Shown: positions 1 through 8,339 of the stretch, one piece after another
Position numbering within the stretch: position 1 is the stretch's first letter
Layout of the letters: every line of letters begins with the position of its first letter
Source of the DNA: Lachnospiraceae bacterium
GTDB lineage: Bacteria > Bacillota > Clostridia > Lachnospirales > Lachnospiraceae
Direction: 5' to 3'
Assembly (NCBI GenBank): GCA_022793375.1
Contig: JAAWCS010000017.1
Span: 1-44,214, forward strand
DNA length: 44,214 bases
Made by a program: the position numbers and the translations under genes
The notes under the pieces: model-generated
Told to the model about the DNA's origin: nothing
Database searches by the model: none
What the model saw: the letters and a program-made list of their open reading frames with translations, nothing else

Positions 1-137
1 GTCCGTATTCTCAGGACATCATGGGACACCCTTGTGGTGTTTCATCTGTCTGTCCGTATTCTCAGGACATCATGGGACACCCTTGTGGTGTTTCATCTGT
101 TTGTCCGTATTCTCAGGACATCATGGGACACCCTTGT
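1..137. repeat. Three tandem 51-bp units of a two-hairpin repeat
   Basis: Near-identical units start at 1, 52 and 103, the last one cut short near 137. Read on the minus strand each unit has a hairpin with arms ACACC/GGTGT and a second with arms GTCC/GGAC around TGAGAATAC. Related units lie at 34341-34440, just upstream of the CarD-like gene, and in diverged form at 33103-33190, upstream of vanG. The array is downstream of the histidine kinase on the minus strand, so it may be the leader of a gene to the left of the window. The 51-bp period keeps a reading frame open by chance. Between the array and the kinase gene (138-288) I see nothing convincing. Confidence 0.85.
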
Positions 138-288
138 GGTATGATATGATCTTATCATTCCTGAAAGAGGATGAAAATAGCCCTTGTCTGGTTAGGCGTT
201 TTTCTTGTTCTCTTAGGCGGCGCCGGGGCCGCTTTCTTTCGCGCCGGTTCTTTCTGCCCGCATAAACAGAGCAGCGTATCTTTATTGT

Positions 289-1686
289 TTATCCGGATAC
301 GGTCCCGGTTTCCTGGGGAAACATGATATTGACGGCAAATTTTCCGTCTTTTACTTCGATTGCCATATTGCCGTTGTATTTTTTTACTGCATAACGGATG
401 CTGTCAAGGCCAAAACCGTGAAACTCTTTTTGAGCTTTTGTTGTTGCCGGTTTTCCATCTTGCCAGAGCAGGCGGGACGGGTCGCAGTAGTTTTCAAATC
501 GAAGGATCAGCCACCCGGGACGGGAGGACACTTTCATGGTTATCTCTTTTTGATCGGGGGAGGCCTGCTTTTGTGCTTCTTCGATAGCGTTGTCCAGAGC
601 GTTGCCAAAAATTGCGGTGATGTCAAAGGGGTTTAAAAAGCTTAGGTCGCTGCCGTCAAGCATAAAGATGAGACGGATTTGTTCTTTTTGGCATTTTTCG
701 TTTTTGTCGAAGAGGACAATATCGAGCGTTTCGTTGCCGGTCTGGAAAATGGTTTCGTATTTTTTCAATTCTGCTTTGAGATTTTGGATTCCGGCCAGCC
801 GCCTTTCGTCGGCGGAGAGTTGTTCCAGGTAGGTGAGACTTTTTTTGAGATCGTGGTATTTTTGATTGATAAGTTCGATGCTTTCTTTTTTGGTTTCGTA
901 TTGTCTGTGCTGCAGGCACAGGATTTGTTCCATATGTGCGAGGTCGCTTTCACGCCGGCGGGCTTTCAGCATCCATTCGTAGCCGAGGACGCAAAAAAGG
1001 CCGCAGATGCTGGCCAGGCTTTCGACGAGGATTGCGTCCAGCCCGCGGCTCCAATTGCCGTTTTGTCCCAGTGATTCAGCAAAGGCTCCGCTGTAGAGCA
1101 CGGGTACGGCGGCACTGGCCAGCAAAAGCAGATGAAGCCATGAATTTTTTTGTGATTTTTCCGTGTTTTCCGTCTGTGGGAGCCATGAACCATCTTGCGC
1201 TTTTTCTTTCAAAAGGAATTTTTTCAGGCAGGTAAAAATCGTCAGGTAAACAACGAACAAGAAAAGGCAGGCCAGAAGCCGCCAGCGCCAGGCACTGCCT
1301 TCGACCAGGTAATTGGCTCCGTCTGCAATAATCAGTAAATGGCCGATGATGTGGCGGACTGCCCTGGTGGACATAAAGATCAGAAGTGTCCAGTACAGCG
1401 CTTCCTGCAGGGACGAGCGATACACCGCGTAAATCCACACCGCTATCGTCAAATAGTATTCGGCCGTACAGCGGTAGCTGTAGATATCGCGGGTTGCGTT
1501 TTTTGTCATACTGGCAACCGTCCACAAAAAAAGCGCCAGGGCGGCCAGCGCCGACCAGACGGCTGTCGGCATGATTTTTTCCCGGCGTTTTGCAAGCGGC
1601 TGCAGCAGGCAGGCGTAAGCCTGCATTTCGAGTACGCACAGCAGGAGAAGAAAGGTATAGTCAAGAAGTTTTTGCGTATCCGTCAT
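289..1686 (-). CDS. AgrC-like sensor histidine kinase, GHKL type
   Basis: Membrane sensor kinase of 465 residues that should phosphorylate the regulator encoded just upstream. About six hydrophobic segments fill residues 8-240. A coiled linker follows, then a phospho-acceptor region with KYHDLKKSL (His278), as in AgrC-type kinases. A GHKL ATP-binding domain at 340-460 shows the N box GNALDNAIEEA (Asn362, Asn366) and the glycine motif GFGLDSI. Its ATG overlaps the stop of the regulator gene by 4 bases, so the two are translationally coupled. No AgrB protease or clear AgrD peptide gene is visible nearby, so the signal is unknown. It could sense a peptide made elsewhere or a cell-envelope cue. 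Confidence 0.9.
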   Translation of the reverse strand: MTDTQKLLDYTFLLLLCVLEMQAYACLLQPLAKRREKIMPTAVWSALAALALFLWTVASMTKNATRDIYSYRCTAEYYLTIAVWIYAVYRSSLQEALYWTLLIFMSTRAVRHIIGHLLIIADGANYLVEGSAWRWRLLACLFLFVVYLTIFTCLKKFLLKEKAQDGSWLPQTENTEKSQKNSWLHLLLLASAAVPVLYSGAFAESLGQNGNWSRGLDAILVESLASICGLFCVLGYEWMLKARRRESDLAHMEQILCLQHRQYETKKESIELINQKYHDLKKSLTYLEQLSADERRLAGIQNLKAELKKYETIFQTGNETLDIVLFDKNEKCQKEQIRLIFMLDGSDLSFLNPFDITAIFGNALDNAIEEAQKQASPDQKEITMKVSSRPGWLILRFENYCDPSRLLWQDGKPATTKAQKEFHGFGLDSIRYAVKKYNGNMAIEVKDGKFAVNIMFPQETGTVSG

Positions 1687-2390
1687 ATCTCCCCTCCCAT
1701 ATAGTTGGTTAAGGCATTGAGAAATTCTTTTTTGCGGTATTTGCTTACCAGGACTTCGCGTTGTTCGACCATGGCGCTGTTTTTCATCACTTGGCGTACA
1801 TGTTCCAGGTTTACGAGGTAGGCTACGTGACAGCGGAAAAACATATGAGGGCCGAGTTTTTCTTCAAGGTTTTGCATCGGCTCGGTGCAGTAGAAGTCTT
1901 TGTCGGCAGTGCGGATTACAAGGCGGCGGTTTACGATCTCTACGTAGTGGATTTCCTCCGGGCGCAGTCTTGTGAAACCTTTGTCTGTTTTTATTTCCAG
2001 CAGGGCGCCCTGGCGTTTTTCGAGTCGTTTTACAGCCTGCATAAATTTGTCGCAGAAGGTAAAGTAACTGACTGGTTTTAGCAGGAAATTCATTGCGTTT
2101 ACGGAATAGCCTTGTACGGCGTATTGTACCAGGTTGGTGATAAAGATCAGAATCATTTCTTCGTCACAACGGCGGATTTCCTCTGCGGCCTGCATGCCGT
2201 TCATTCGTTTCATCTGGATGTCCAGCAGTGCGATATCAAAACCTCTATTTAAGTCGCGTACAAATTCGTCGCCGTCTGAGTAGAGGTGGGTTTGTATCGT
2301 TCTTTCTTTTTCGGCGGCAAAGCGGTCCAGAAACCGGCGGATGCGTTCTGCCTGTTCTTTTTCGTCTTCTACGATGGCAACCCGTATCAT
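1683..2390 (-). CDS. LytTR-family response regulator (AgrA-like)
   Basis: Response regulator of 235 residues. The receiver domain (1-125) has the acidic pair Glu8-Asp9, the phospho-acceptor Asp57 in LLDIQM, and the Thr (IFIT) and Lys (LLKPVS) of the active site. A LytTR DNA-binding domain occupies about 135-230. I start the gene at the ATG at 2390, where MIRVAIVEDE begins and a GGAGAA site lies 6 bases upstream; an upstream extension of the frame has no ribosome binding site and reads through a dispersed repeat. It forms a two-gene operon with the kinase. Proteins of this type usually control peptide, bacteriocin or envelope genes; the target here is unknown. Confidence 0.92.
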   Translation of the reverse strand: MIRVAIVEDEKEQAERIRRFLDRFAAEKERTIQTHLYSDGDEFVRDLNRGFDIALLDIQMKRMNGMQAAEEIRRCDEEMILIFITNLVQYAVQGYSVNAMNFLLKPVSYFTFCDKFMQAVKRLEKRQGALLEIKTDKGFTRLRPEEIHYVEIVNRRLVIRTADKDFYCTEPMQNLEEKLGPHMFFRCHVAYLVNLEHVRQVMKNSAMVEQREVLVSKYRKKEFLNALTNYMGGEI

Positions 2391-2447
2391 TTGTTTCTCC
2401 TTATACTGGTTGGGTGGTTTACGGAAAGGGAGAAGGCCGTTATTTGT

Positions 2448-2508
2448 GAAAGTCCTAAGGGCAGAGTGATCGGCTTTCGTGCCTTGGCGGTGCGCCAAGC
2501 GCATGTGC
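2448..2508 (-). repeat. Dispersed hairpin repeat, copy 1 (second family)
   Basis: About 60 bp in the leader of the response-regulator gene, strongly similar to 39960-40013 in the leader of the SleB-like gene. The shared core contains ATCGGCTTTC and TGGCGGTGCGCC. It folds into TTGGCG-GTG-CGCCAA, where the other copy has CTGGCG...CGCCAG, so the outer pair changes on both sides. I see no convincing sigma-70 promoter between 2391 and 2551. Confidence 0.7.
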
Positions 2509-2551
2509 GTTTAGATAGGGAAACGGGTTTGCTGCCTTACCGCCTGTGCAC

Positions 2552-3484
2552 TTATGCCAATATGGGCTTTTTTTTCTCAATGATGGCTTTTATTTCTTCT
2601 ATGCTTTTTCCGGCTACGTCGGCAATTTGTTCCAGTGTGTATCCTTTATCGTACATGCTTATTATGAGTTTGGCTTCTCCTTTTTCGAAAATCCCTTGAC
2701 TTAGGTTACACATTGCGCTCACATCCTCTCTCATCTTGTCATCTACCAGGATATCGTATTCTTTTTCCATAATCTTTAATTTTTCATCTGCGGTCAGGTC
2801 GATCGACAGCAATGTACTTAACAGCCGGTGCAATTCGTATTTTTCTTCTTGCATGGGCGGTTTATTGTCTATGCCGATCAGGACAATATTCAGCAGATCA
2901 AGCCGGCCTTTCCAAGAATGGCTGCCTAACAGGTTGCTGTTGGTTAGATGCACATAGTCCATGCAGTTTTCATCCATGTTCATACAGACCCAGATAGAAA
3001 ATACTCGTTTTATGTCATTATAGTTTGTTTTGACGAAGTCTCTTTCTTTCTGCGAGGAAATAAGGCGGCTTACGTAAAATATAGCCCTGTTTAAAATATG
3101 GTAGCTCTTGGGTTCGTCTTTTTGCGCTTCCAGGTTGACGATTACTTGTGAGAGACCGTCTTTCATTCGTACATAGAATATGATATCAAAACGGACAAGG
3201 CCTTCGTGGATTTCTGTATTTTCTGTGTTTAATCCGACAATCCGTTTTCCGTCTTTTTCTGTTGTTACATTTGTAAGTCCTGGTTCCACTGGTACTGTGC
3301 TGATCATGGGCCTTCCTTCAATAAAGGGGACGGCATCTCCTGGGGCCATTCCCTGAAATTCATCTATGGTTTTTACCAGAATATGCGCCAGGATAATTTT
3401 GTTGCTTAGAAGGCGTTTTGCTTTTTCATCGTATTGGGCGTCGGCGTCTGCTGCATTGACGGCATTGGCAATTTCTGTACGCAT
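2552..3484 (-). CDS. Rpn-family PD-(D/E)XK nuclease / putative transposase
   Basis: 310-residue protein of the Rpn (recombination-promoting nuclease, PDDEXK_2) family. The nuclease core is seen in VRFDIIFYVR followed by IVNLEAQKD, giving the Asp ... Glu-x-Gln pattern of the family at about residues 100-125. The middle (HILNRAIFYVSRLISSQKERDF) and the part around GSHSWKGRLDLLNIV match the family's conserved body. A C-terminal helix-turn-helix-like tail (GYTLEQIADVAGKSIEEI) is also typical. E. coli members cut DNA and stimulate recA-independent recombination. The gene has its own promoter at 3554-3582 and looks intact. Such genes occur in many scattered copies in clostridial genomes, so it need not relate to its neighbours. 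Confidence 0.88.
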   Translation of the reverse strand: MRTEIANAVNAADADAQYDEKAKRLLSNKIILAHILVKTIDEFQGMAPGDAVPFIEGRPMISTVPVEPGLTNVTTEKDGKRIVGLNTENTEIHEGLVRFDIIFYVRMKDGLSQVIVNLEAQKDEPKSYHILNRAIFYVSRLISSQKERDFVKTNYNDIKRVFSIWVCMNMDENCMDYVHLTNSNLLGSHSWKGRLDLLNIVLIGIDNKPPMQEEKYELHRLLSTLLSIDLTADEKLKIMEKEYDILVDDKMREDVSAMCNLSQGIFEKGEAKLIISMYDKGYTLEQIADVAGKSIEEIKAIIEKKKPILA

Positions 3485-3553
3485 TTATTCTCCCCTCTTG
3501 TGCGTTTGTAAATACGCAAGAGCCATTCACAAAAGGGATATGACCTTGCTTTT

Positions 3554-3582
3554 ATTATAACCTGTTTTTTTTGTTGAAGCAA
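3554..3582 (-). promoter_or_regulatory. Sigma-70-type promoter for the Rpn-family gene
   Basis: On the minus strand TTGCTT (3582-3577) and TATAAT (3559-3554) are separated by 17 bases. The -10 box is perfect, and it lies about 70 bases upstream of the start codon. Confidence 0.7.
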
Positions 3583-3622
3583 CCGGGATTTTTATTATGG
3601 TTTGCGTCTGAATTTTAAATTG

Positions 3623-5188
3623 CTAATCCGACAGCAGCACACGTTTTCTTTCTATCATTTCCCCGATTCTCTCGATATATTGGTTAACATCCTTCACATT
3701 CTCGCGCCGCTCTATGCGCCCGTCGGGGTACACCCTTTTTGACATGCTGCCGGCGCCGACAGCGACTATGGTCTGTTTCTCCTCCATAATCAGGATATTG
3801 TAGATTCCTTCTTTTCCGGGGGCGGCATAGCCGACATTTTCGAGGTTGCCGGCCATGTTTTTCTGCCGGTAGAGGTAGTAGGGAAACAGGCCGAGTTCGC
3901 GGGCAGCGGCAGCGGCTACGGCCATTGTCTGGTCGGAGTTTTCCATCGACAGATGGGCGTACTGTTCCCAGAACTGGTTGAGACGGGCGGCGCGTTTGAT
4001 GGCCAGGGAATGTACGGTGATGCTGTCAGGGCGCAGTTGTTTTAATTCTTCCATGGTCTTACGGACGTCGTCGATGGTTTCGCCCGGAAGCCCTAGGATC
4101 AGGTCCATATTGATGTTGTTAAAGCCGGATTCCCGCGCCAGGCCGAAGGCTTCGCGGATTTGGGCCGCGCTGTGACGGCGGCCGATCAGATCGAGGGTTT
4201 CCTGCTTCATAGTCTGGGGGTTGATTGAGATACGGCTTATATTATGCTGTTTGAGGGCGCGCAGTTTTTCTTTGGTGATGCTGTCGGGCCGGCCGGCTTC
4301 TACGGTTAATTCCTTGAGGTTTGAGAGGTCAAAATGTTGTTCTACAAAGCAGAGCAGGCGGTCCAGCTGCGAAGCTTCGAGCGTGGTAGGCGTGCCGCCG
4401 CCGAAATAAATGGTGTTTAGCGTTTTTCCGCGAAAGGCTTTAGCGGTCCAGGCCAGTTCTTGTTCTACTGCCGCGAGGTAGGCATCGGCCTGCGCGGCGT
4501 AACGGCTGAAGGGATAAGAAGTAAAGGAGCAATAAAGGCAGGTGGTGGGGCAAAAGGGAATCCCGATGTAAAGGCTGTAGCCGTTTGTATAGTCAATACC
4601 TTGCAGAATCTGTTTTTCGCGGCAGGCGATTTCAAGGCTGAGACGGATTTTTTCTTCGCTGGCAAGGTATTCTTGTTCCATGTAGGAGGCGATCTCTTTT
4701 TCTGTTTGCCCTTGCTCAAGAAGGTGCATGGCGATTTTGGTCGGACGGATGCCGGTCAGTGTCCCCCAGGGCAGTGTTTTTTGCGTGTCTTTTTGCAGAA
4801 GGCGGTAGAGCGCCCGCTTGAGGGCGCTTTTGGCCTGACTGGTTTGGGCGGGCTCGCAGACGGCGGTTTCGGTTAGGTCGATAAGGCTGGCTCTGCCGTT
4901 GGTTTCGGTGCGTATGGAGAGGGACAGGCTGGCCTGGGAGGAACCGTAGAATACGCGCAGGCGGCGACGCCAGGGCGCGGGGACGGCGAGGCTTGTGTGG
5001 TTGGTTTTCTGCGGATGGGGGATATTTTCCCGGCTTATTTTCTGCGGGCAGGGGGCGCTTTCTTCGCAGGCATTTTGTGCGGGGGTGTCCCAGGGGTGTT
5101 TTTCGATTTCTTCGTGCGGGTAAAAGGCCATCAATAGGCCGCGGATGTCGTATTCGTATTTTTCTTCGCTGATCTGCAGGTAAATCAT
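3623..5188 (-). CDS. hemZ: Coproporphyrinogen dehydrogenase HemZ, radical SAM
   Basis: 521-residue radical SAM enzyme of the HemN/HemZ family. The cluster-binding cysteines are Cys213, Cys217 and Cys220 in CPTTCLYCS, followed by the glycine-rich strand YFGGGTPTTLE that helps bind S-adenosylmethionine. The N-terminal 200 residues are the HemZ-specific extension that sets it apart from HemN. Family members are annotated as oxygen-independent coproporphyrinogen III dehydrogenases, although in many Clostridia without a haem pathway the true substrate is uncertain; no other haem gene is in this window. The ATG at 5188 has AGAAAGGAAA upstream. It is the last gene of the rel - hydrolase - hemZ series, separated from the hydrolase by 167 bases of hairpin-rich DNA. 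Confidence 0.9.
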   Translation of the reverse strand: MIYLQISEEKYEYDIRGLLMAFYPHEEIEKHPWDTPAQNACEESAPCPQKISRENIPHPQKTNHTSLAVPAPWRRRLRVFYGSSQASLSLSIRTETNGRASLIDLTETAVCEPAQTSQAKSALKRALYRLLQKDTQKTLPWGTLTGIRPTKIAMHLLEQGQTEKEIASYMEQEYLASEEKIRLSLEIACREKQILQGIDYTNGYSLYIGIPFCPTTCLYCSFTSYPFSRYAAQADAYLAAVEQELAWTAKAFRGKTLNTIYFGGGTPTTLEASQLDRLLCFVEQHFDLSNLKELTVEAGRPDSITKEKLRALKQHNISRISINPQTMKQETLDLIGRRHSAAQIREAFGLARESGFNNINMDLILGLPGETIDDVRKTMEELKQLRPDSITVHSLAIKRAARLNQFWEQYAHLSMENSDQTMAVAAAAARELGLFPYYLYRQKNMAGNLENVGYAAPGKEGIYNILIMEEKQTIVAVGAGSMSKRVYPDGRIERRENVKDVNQYIERIGEMIERKRVLLSD

Positions 5189-5252
5189 GGGGCGTTTCCT
5201 TTCTGTTCCAACGTGCCGGTGTCTGCCTGGTGCGGCAACACATTTGGTTTGT

Positions 5253-5318
5253 CGTTTACACCGCTCGGCTTTCGCCTCGCTGCACGCGGCATCGCCGAGT
5301 GAGAGCGTAAACGCTCTC
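5253..5318. repeat. Overlapping inverted repeats before hemZ
   Basis: Arms CGTTTAC (5253-5259) and GTAAACG (5307-5313), with inner arms CTCGGC/GCCGAG (5264-5269, 5294-5299), form a long stem. A second hairpin GAGAGCG-TAAA-CGCTCTC (5301-5318) uses the same bases, so the two exclude each other. There is no uridine run, so neither is a classical terminator. Confidence 0.6.
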
Positions 5319-5344
5319 TGTTCGGCTCATTGCCCGCGCAAAAG

Positions 5345-5373
5345 AATCCGGCAGGCTAGCAGGCTGCCGGATT
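5345..5373. terminator. Hairpin across the hydrolase stop codon
   Basis: Ten-base arms AATCCGGCAG (5345-5354) and CTGCCGGATT (5364-5373) enclose a loop holding the stop codon of the metallo-hydrolase. The minus strand continues with only CTTTT, while the plus strand has a better T run (ATTTTTTC). It could slow or partly end transcription before hemZ. Confidence 0.4.
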
Positions 5374-5982
5374 GTATTTTTTCTCGTGTTCGATCGTGCT
5401 GGTTTCGTTATGGCCGGGATAGACGGCTGTCTCTTGGGGAAGAATCAACAGTTTTTCACGAATAGAGCGGCCGATTTCGGCCGGCTGGGAGGTCGGCAGG
5501 TCGGTCCGTCCATAGCTTTCGCAAAACAGTGTATCGCCGGAAAAAAGCCATTTTTCTTCGGGCAGATAGTAACAGCAGCTGCCGGCGGTGTGGCCCGGTG
5601 TTAAAATCATCTGCATCCGGCTGCCAAGCAGCGTAAATTCTTCTCTGTCCTCCAGAAGGACATCCGGCGTAAGCGTGAGGGGACGGCGCTGCCAGGAGCC
5701 GGAAAGATTGGCCTGTGAATCGGCCAGCAGGGCGGCTTCGGCGCGGGCGGCATAGACCGACGCGCCTGTTTCCCTCTGCAGGGCAGGTACGGCCAGGATA
5801 TGGTCGAAGTGGCCGTGCGTGAGCAGCAGGGCTTTGAGGGTAAGACCGCGGCGGCGGCACTGCTCAAGCAGGCAGTCGGCCTGGTCGCCGGGGTCTATAA
5901 GCGCCGCTTCCTTTGTCTCTTCATTGAAAATCATATAACAGTTGGTCATTACCATTCCGACTGTAAATTGCAAAAGCTGCAT
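5356..5982 (-). CDS. MBL-fold metallo-hydrolase (glyoxalase II-like)
   Basis: Cytosolic metallo-beta-lactamase-fold hydrolase of 208 residues. The metal motif is THGHFDH (His56, His58, Asp60, His61), with later ligands in LTPGHTAGS, FSGDTLF and YPGHNE. The short length and the FCESYGRTDLP segment match the small glyoxalase II-like group that sits beside rel in many Firmicutes. Likely substrates are thioesters such as S-lactoylglutathione analogues, but this is family-level inference. Its ATG overlaps the stop of rel by one base (ATGA), so it is coupled to rel. The D-aminoacyl-tRNA deacylase gene (dtd) often found between rel and this gene in related genomes is absent here. Confidence 0.9.
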   Translation of the reverse strand: MQLLQFTVGMVMTNCYMIFNEETKEAALIDPGDQADCLLEQCRRRGLTLKALLLTHGHFDHILAVPALQRETGASVYAARAEAALLADSQANLSGSWQRRPLTLTPDVLLEDREEFTLLGSRMQMILTPGHTAGSCCYYLPEEKWLFSGDTLFCESYGRTDLPTSQPAEIGRSIREKLLILPQETAVYPGHNETSTIEHEKKYNPAAC

Positions 5983-8282
5983 CAGCCTGTCGTCCTTTCT
6001 ATGTCTACGATTCCTTCGATTTGACGGAGTTTTTCTACCAGGGAGCGCAGGTCGTCGCGGTTTTTTGTCTCAAAGGACATGGAGATGGTTGCGATTTCCT
6101 GTTTGCTGAGCCGGGTGTTCATGGCTTTGATGTCAATCTGGCGTTCGGTGAAGATTTTGGAGATATCAACCAGAAGGCCTACGCGGTTTTGGGCAAAGAT
6201 CTTGATTTCGGCGGAGTAGGTAGCGCTCGCTTCGGCGGTTTCCTGCCATTCGGCGTCAATCAGGCGGCTTCGCTCAATATCCGGCAGGTTCATCACGTTG
6301 ATACAGTCGGTGCGGTGTACGGTGATGCCGCGGCCGCGGGTAATAAAGCCGACGATTTCGTCGCCGGGTACGGGGCTGCAGCATTTGGAGAGACGTACAG
6401 CGAGACCTTCCATGCCCTTGACGGTAATGCCGCTCTTGGATTTTATCTGAGTGGGCGGCGTGTTTTCGTTTGAGGACAGAGTGGAGAGTACGGCGGCGTC
6501 GGTGATTTCTTTTTTGGCCTGTTTTTCGTACTCTTCGAGCATTTTATTGATGATCTGGCCTTCTTTGAGACCGCCGTGTCCGATCGCGGCCAGCAGGGAA
6601 TCCCAGTCACGGAAACCGTATTTGCGCAGTACTTTTTCGACAATGGCGGTCTTGTTGAGTTCGCCAAAGAGGATTCCTTTGCTTTTACAGTAGCGGTCGA
6701 TCAGCTCCTTGCCTTTGGCAATGTTGCTCTCTTTATTTTGTGTTTTGAACCAGGCGTTGATTTTATTGCGGGCCTGTGCGCTTTTGGCGATTTTGAGCCA
6801 GTCGCGGCTGGGGCCGTTGGAGTTTTGCGAGGTGATGATTTCGACCCGATCGCCGTTTTGCAGTTCGTAGTCGATGGTCACCAGTTTTTCGTTGACGCGG
6901 GCTCCAACCATTTTGTTGCCGACGGCGCTGTGGATGCTGTAGGCAAAGTCAATGGGGGTGGAGCCGTTTGGCAGGGCCTTGACGTCTCCGCTGGGGGTAA
7001 AGCAGTATACGCTCTCGGAGAAGATGTTGAAGTCGGTTTTGACCGAGGAAAGGAATTCCCGGTTGTCCGACATATCTTGCTGCCATTCAAGGATCTCGCG
7101 CAGCCAGCTGAGTTTTTCTTCTTCGCGGTTTACGCCGGTGCTGCTGCCGCTTTCTTTGTATTTCCAGTGGGCGGCGATGCCGTATTCGGCGGTGCGGTGC
7201 ATGTCGTAGGTACGGATCTGAATTTCAAAAGGCTGGCCGTTTGTACCGATCAGTGTGGTGTGCAGGGATTGGTACATGTTTGGCTTGGGCATGGCAATAT
7301 AGTCTTTGAAACGGCCGGGAATCGGCTTGTACAATTCGTGAATAATCCCCAGGGCCGCGTAGCAGTCTTTGACAGAGTCTACGAGAATGCGGATGGCAAA
7401 GATGTCGTAGATTTCGTCGAGAGTTTTTCCCTGGTTGACCATCTTGCGGAAGATGCTGAACAAGTGTTTGACGCGGCCGTAGACATCGGCCTGGATTTCG
7501 GCTTCGTCCATGTGGCTTTTGACTTCGGCGACGATTTCTTCTACGAAGGCTTCACGCTTTTCTTTGCGGATGTCAAGGTTTTCCATCAGTTCGTCGTAGA
7601 CGAGCGGCTCGAGGTATTTCAGGCACAAATCGTCCAGTTCGATTTTGATTTTGCTGATTCCGAGACGATCGGCCAGGGGAGCATAGATGTCCATCGTCTC
7701 GGTGGCTTTTTCGTTTTGTTTGGGGCCGGACATGTATTCGAGCGTGCGCATGTTGTGCAGACGGTCGGCGAGTTTGATCAGGATCACGCGGATGTCTTTG
7801 GCCATGGCGAGGAACATTTTGCGCAGGTTTTCGGCCTGGAGTTCCATTTTGTCTTTGGACCAGGACAGCTGGGTGAGCTTTGTAACGCCGTCTACAAGCA
7901 GGGCTACTTCGCCGCCGAACTGGGCTTTCAACTCCTCCAGCGTCATCTGTGTGTCCTCTACAACGTCATGCAGGATGCCGGCGATGATACTTTCTTTGTC
8001 AAGCTCCAGATTGGCGAGGATGATCGCTACGTGTACGGGATGGATGATATAGGGTTCGCCGGATTTGCGTCTTTGGTCTTTGTGGGCGTCGCGTGCGATC
8101 TCGAAGGCGCGGCGAACCAAGGACAGGTCGTCCGAGGGGTGGTATTTATGGATACTGTGTACCAGGATTTCGTACAGCGCTTCCGGATCGTTGGTATCTA
8201 CGGCTGTGTCGAGCGTCGTTTCGGTTGCGGCTATGCCCTCTTCGCGGATTTCTGCCTGGATTTTTTGTTGTTCTTGTGTCAT
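5982..8282 (-). CDS. relA: Bifunctional (p)ppGpp synthetase/hydrolase Rel
   Basis: 766-residue long RelA/SpoT homologue that makes and degrades the alarmone (p)ppGpp. An HD hydrolase domain (about 40-200) shows HKDQRRKSGEPYIIHP and ILHDVVEDT, so hydrolysis is probably active. The synthetase domain (about 240-380) has the family motif YQSLHTTLIG. A TGS domain (about 400-460, VYCFTPSGDVKALPNGSTPIDFA), a zinc-finger region with CCSPVPGD and a C-terminal ACT domain (about 690-766) follow. The length is normal. The ATG at 8282 has GAGGTG upstream. It heads the operon with the MBL hydrolase, and pfkA ends 57 bases upstream on the same strand. Confidence 0.96.
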   Translation of the reverse strand: MTQEQQKIQAEIREEGIAATETTLDTAVDTNDPEALYEILVHSIHKYHPSDDLSLVRRAFEIARDAHKDQRRKSGEPYIIHPVHVAIILANLELDKESIIAGILHDVVEDTQMTLEELKAQFGGEVALLVDGVTKLTQLSWSKDKMELQAENLRKMFLAMAKDIRVILIKLADRLHNMRTLEYMSGPKQNEKATETMDIYAPLADRLGISKIKIELDDLCLKYLEPLVYDELMENLDIRKEKREAFVEEIVAEVKSHMDEAEIQADVYGRVKHLFSIFRKMVNQGKTLDEIYDIFAIRILVDSVKDCYAALGIIHELYKPIPGRFKDYIAMPKPNMYQSLHTTLIGTNGQPFEIQIRTYDMHRTAEYGIAAHWKYKESGSSTGVNREEEKLSWLREILEWQQDMSDNREFLSSVKTDFNIFSESVYCFTPSGDVKALPNGSTPIDFAYSIHSAVGNKMVGARVNEKLVTIDYELQNGDRVEIITSQNSNGPSRDWLKIAKSAQARNKINAWFKTQNKESNIAKGKELIDRYCKSKGILFGELNKTAIVEKVLRKYGFRDWDSLLAAIGHGGLKEGQIINKMLEEYEKQAKKEITDAAVLSTLSSNENTPPTQIKSKSGITVKGMEGLAVRLSKCCSPVPGDEIVGFITRGRGITVHRTDCINVMNLPDIERSRLIDAEWQETAEASATYSAEIKIFAQNRVGLLVDISKIFTERQIDIKAMNTRLSKQEIATISMSFETKNRDDLRSLVEKLRQIEGIVDIERTTG

Positions 8283-8339
8283 GTTTTCACCTCACTCCCC
8301 CGCCAAAATACGTTCGTTTCCCCTTAGCACGTATTTGGT

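Noticed and set aside
1..137. CRISPR array or repeat-encoded peptide
   Set aside because: Units are directly tandem without distinct spacers, and the open frame across them only reflects the 51-bp period.
171..326. Small hydrophobic protein or AgrD-like peptide gene
   Set aside because: The AGAGG touches the ATG with no spacing, the frame overlaps the kinase gene, and no AgrB is near. Kept only as a weak possibility.
289..2390. VanS/VanR for the vanG operon
   Set aside because: The kinase is GHKL/AgrC-like and the regulator has a LytTR domain; VanR is an OmpR-type regulator.
6576..8327. 583-residue plus-strand open frame
   Set aside because: It is wholly antisense to rel, which has all its domains, and no family motifs were seen in it.
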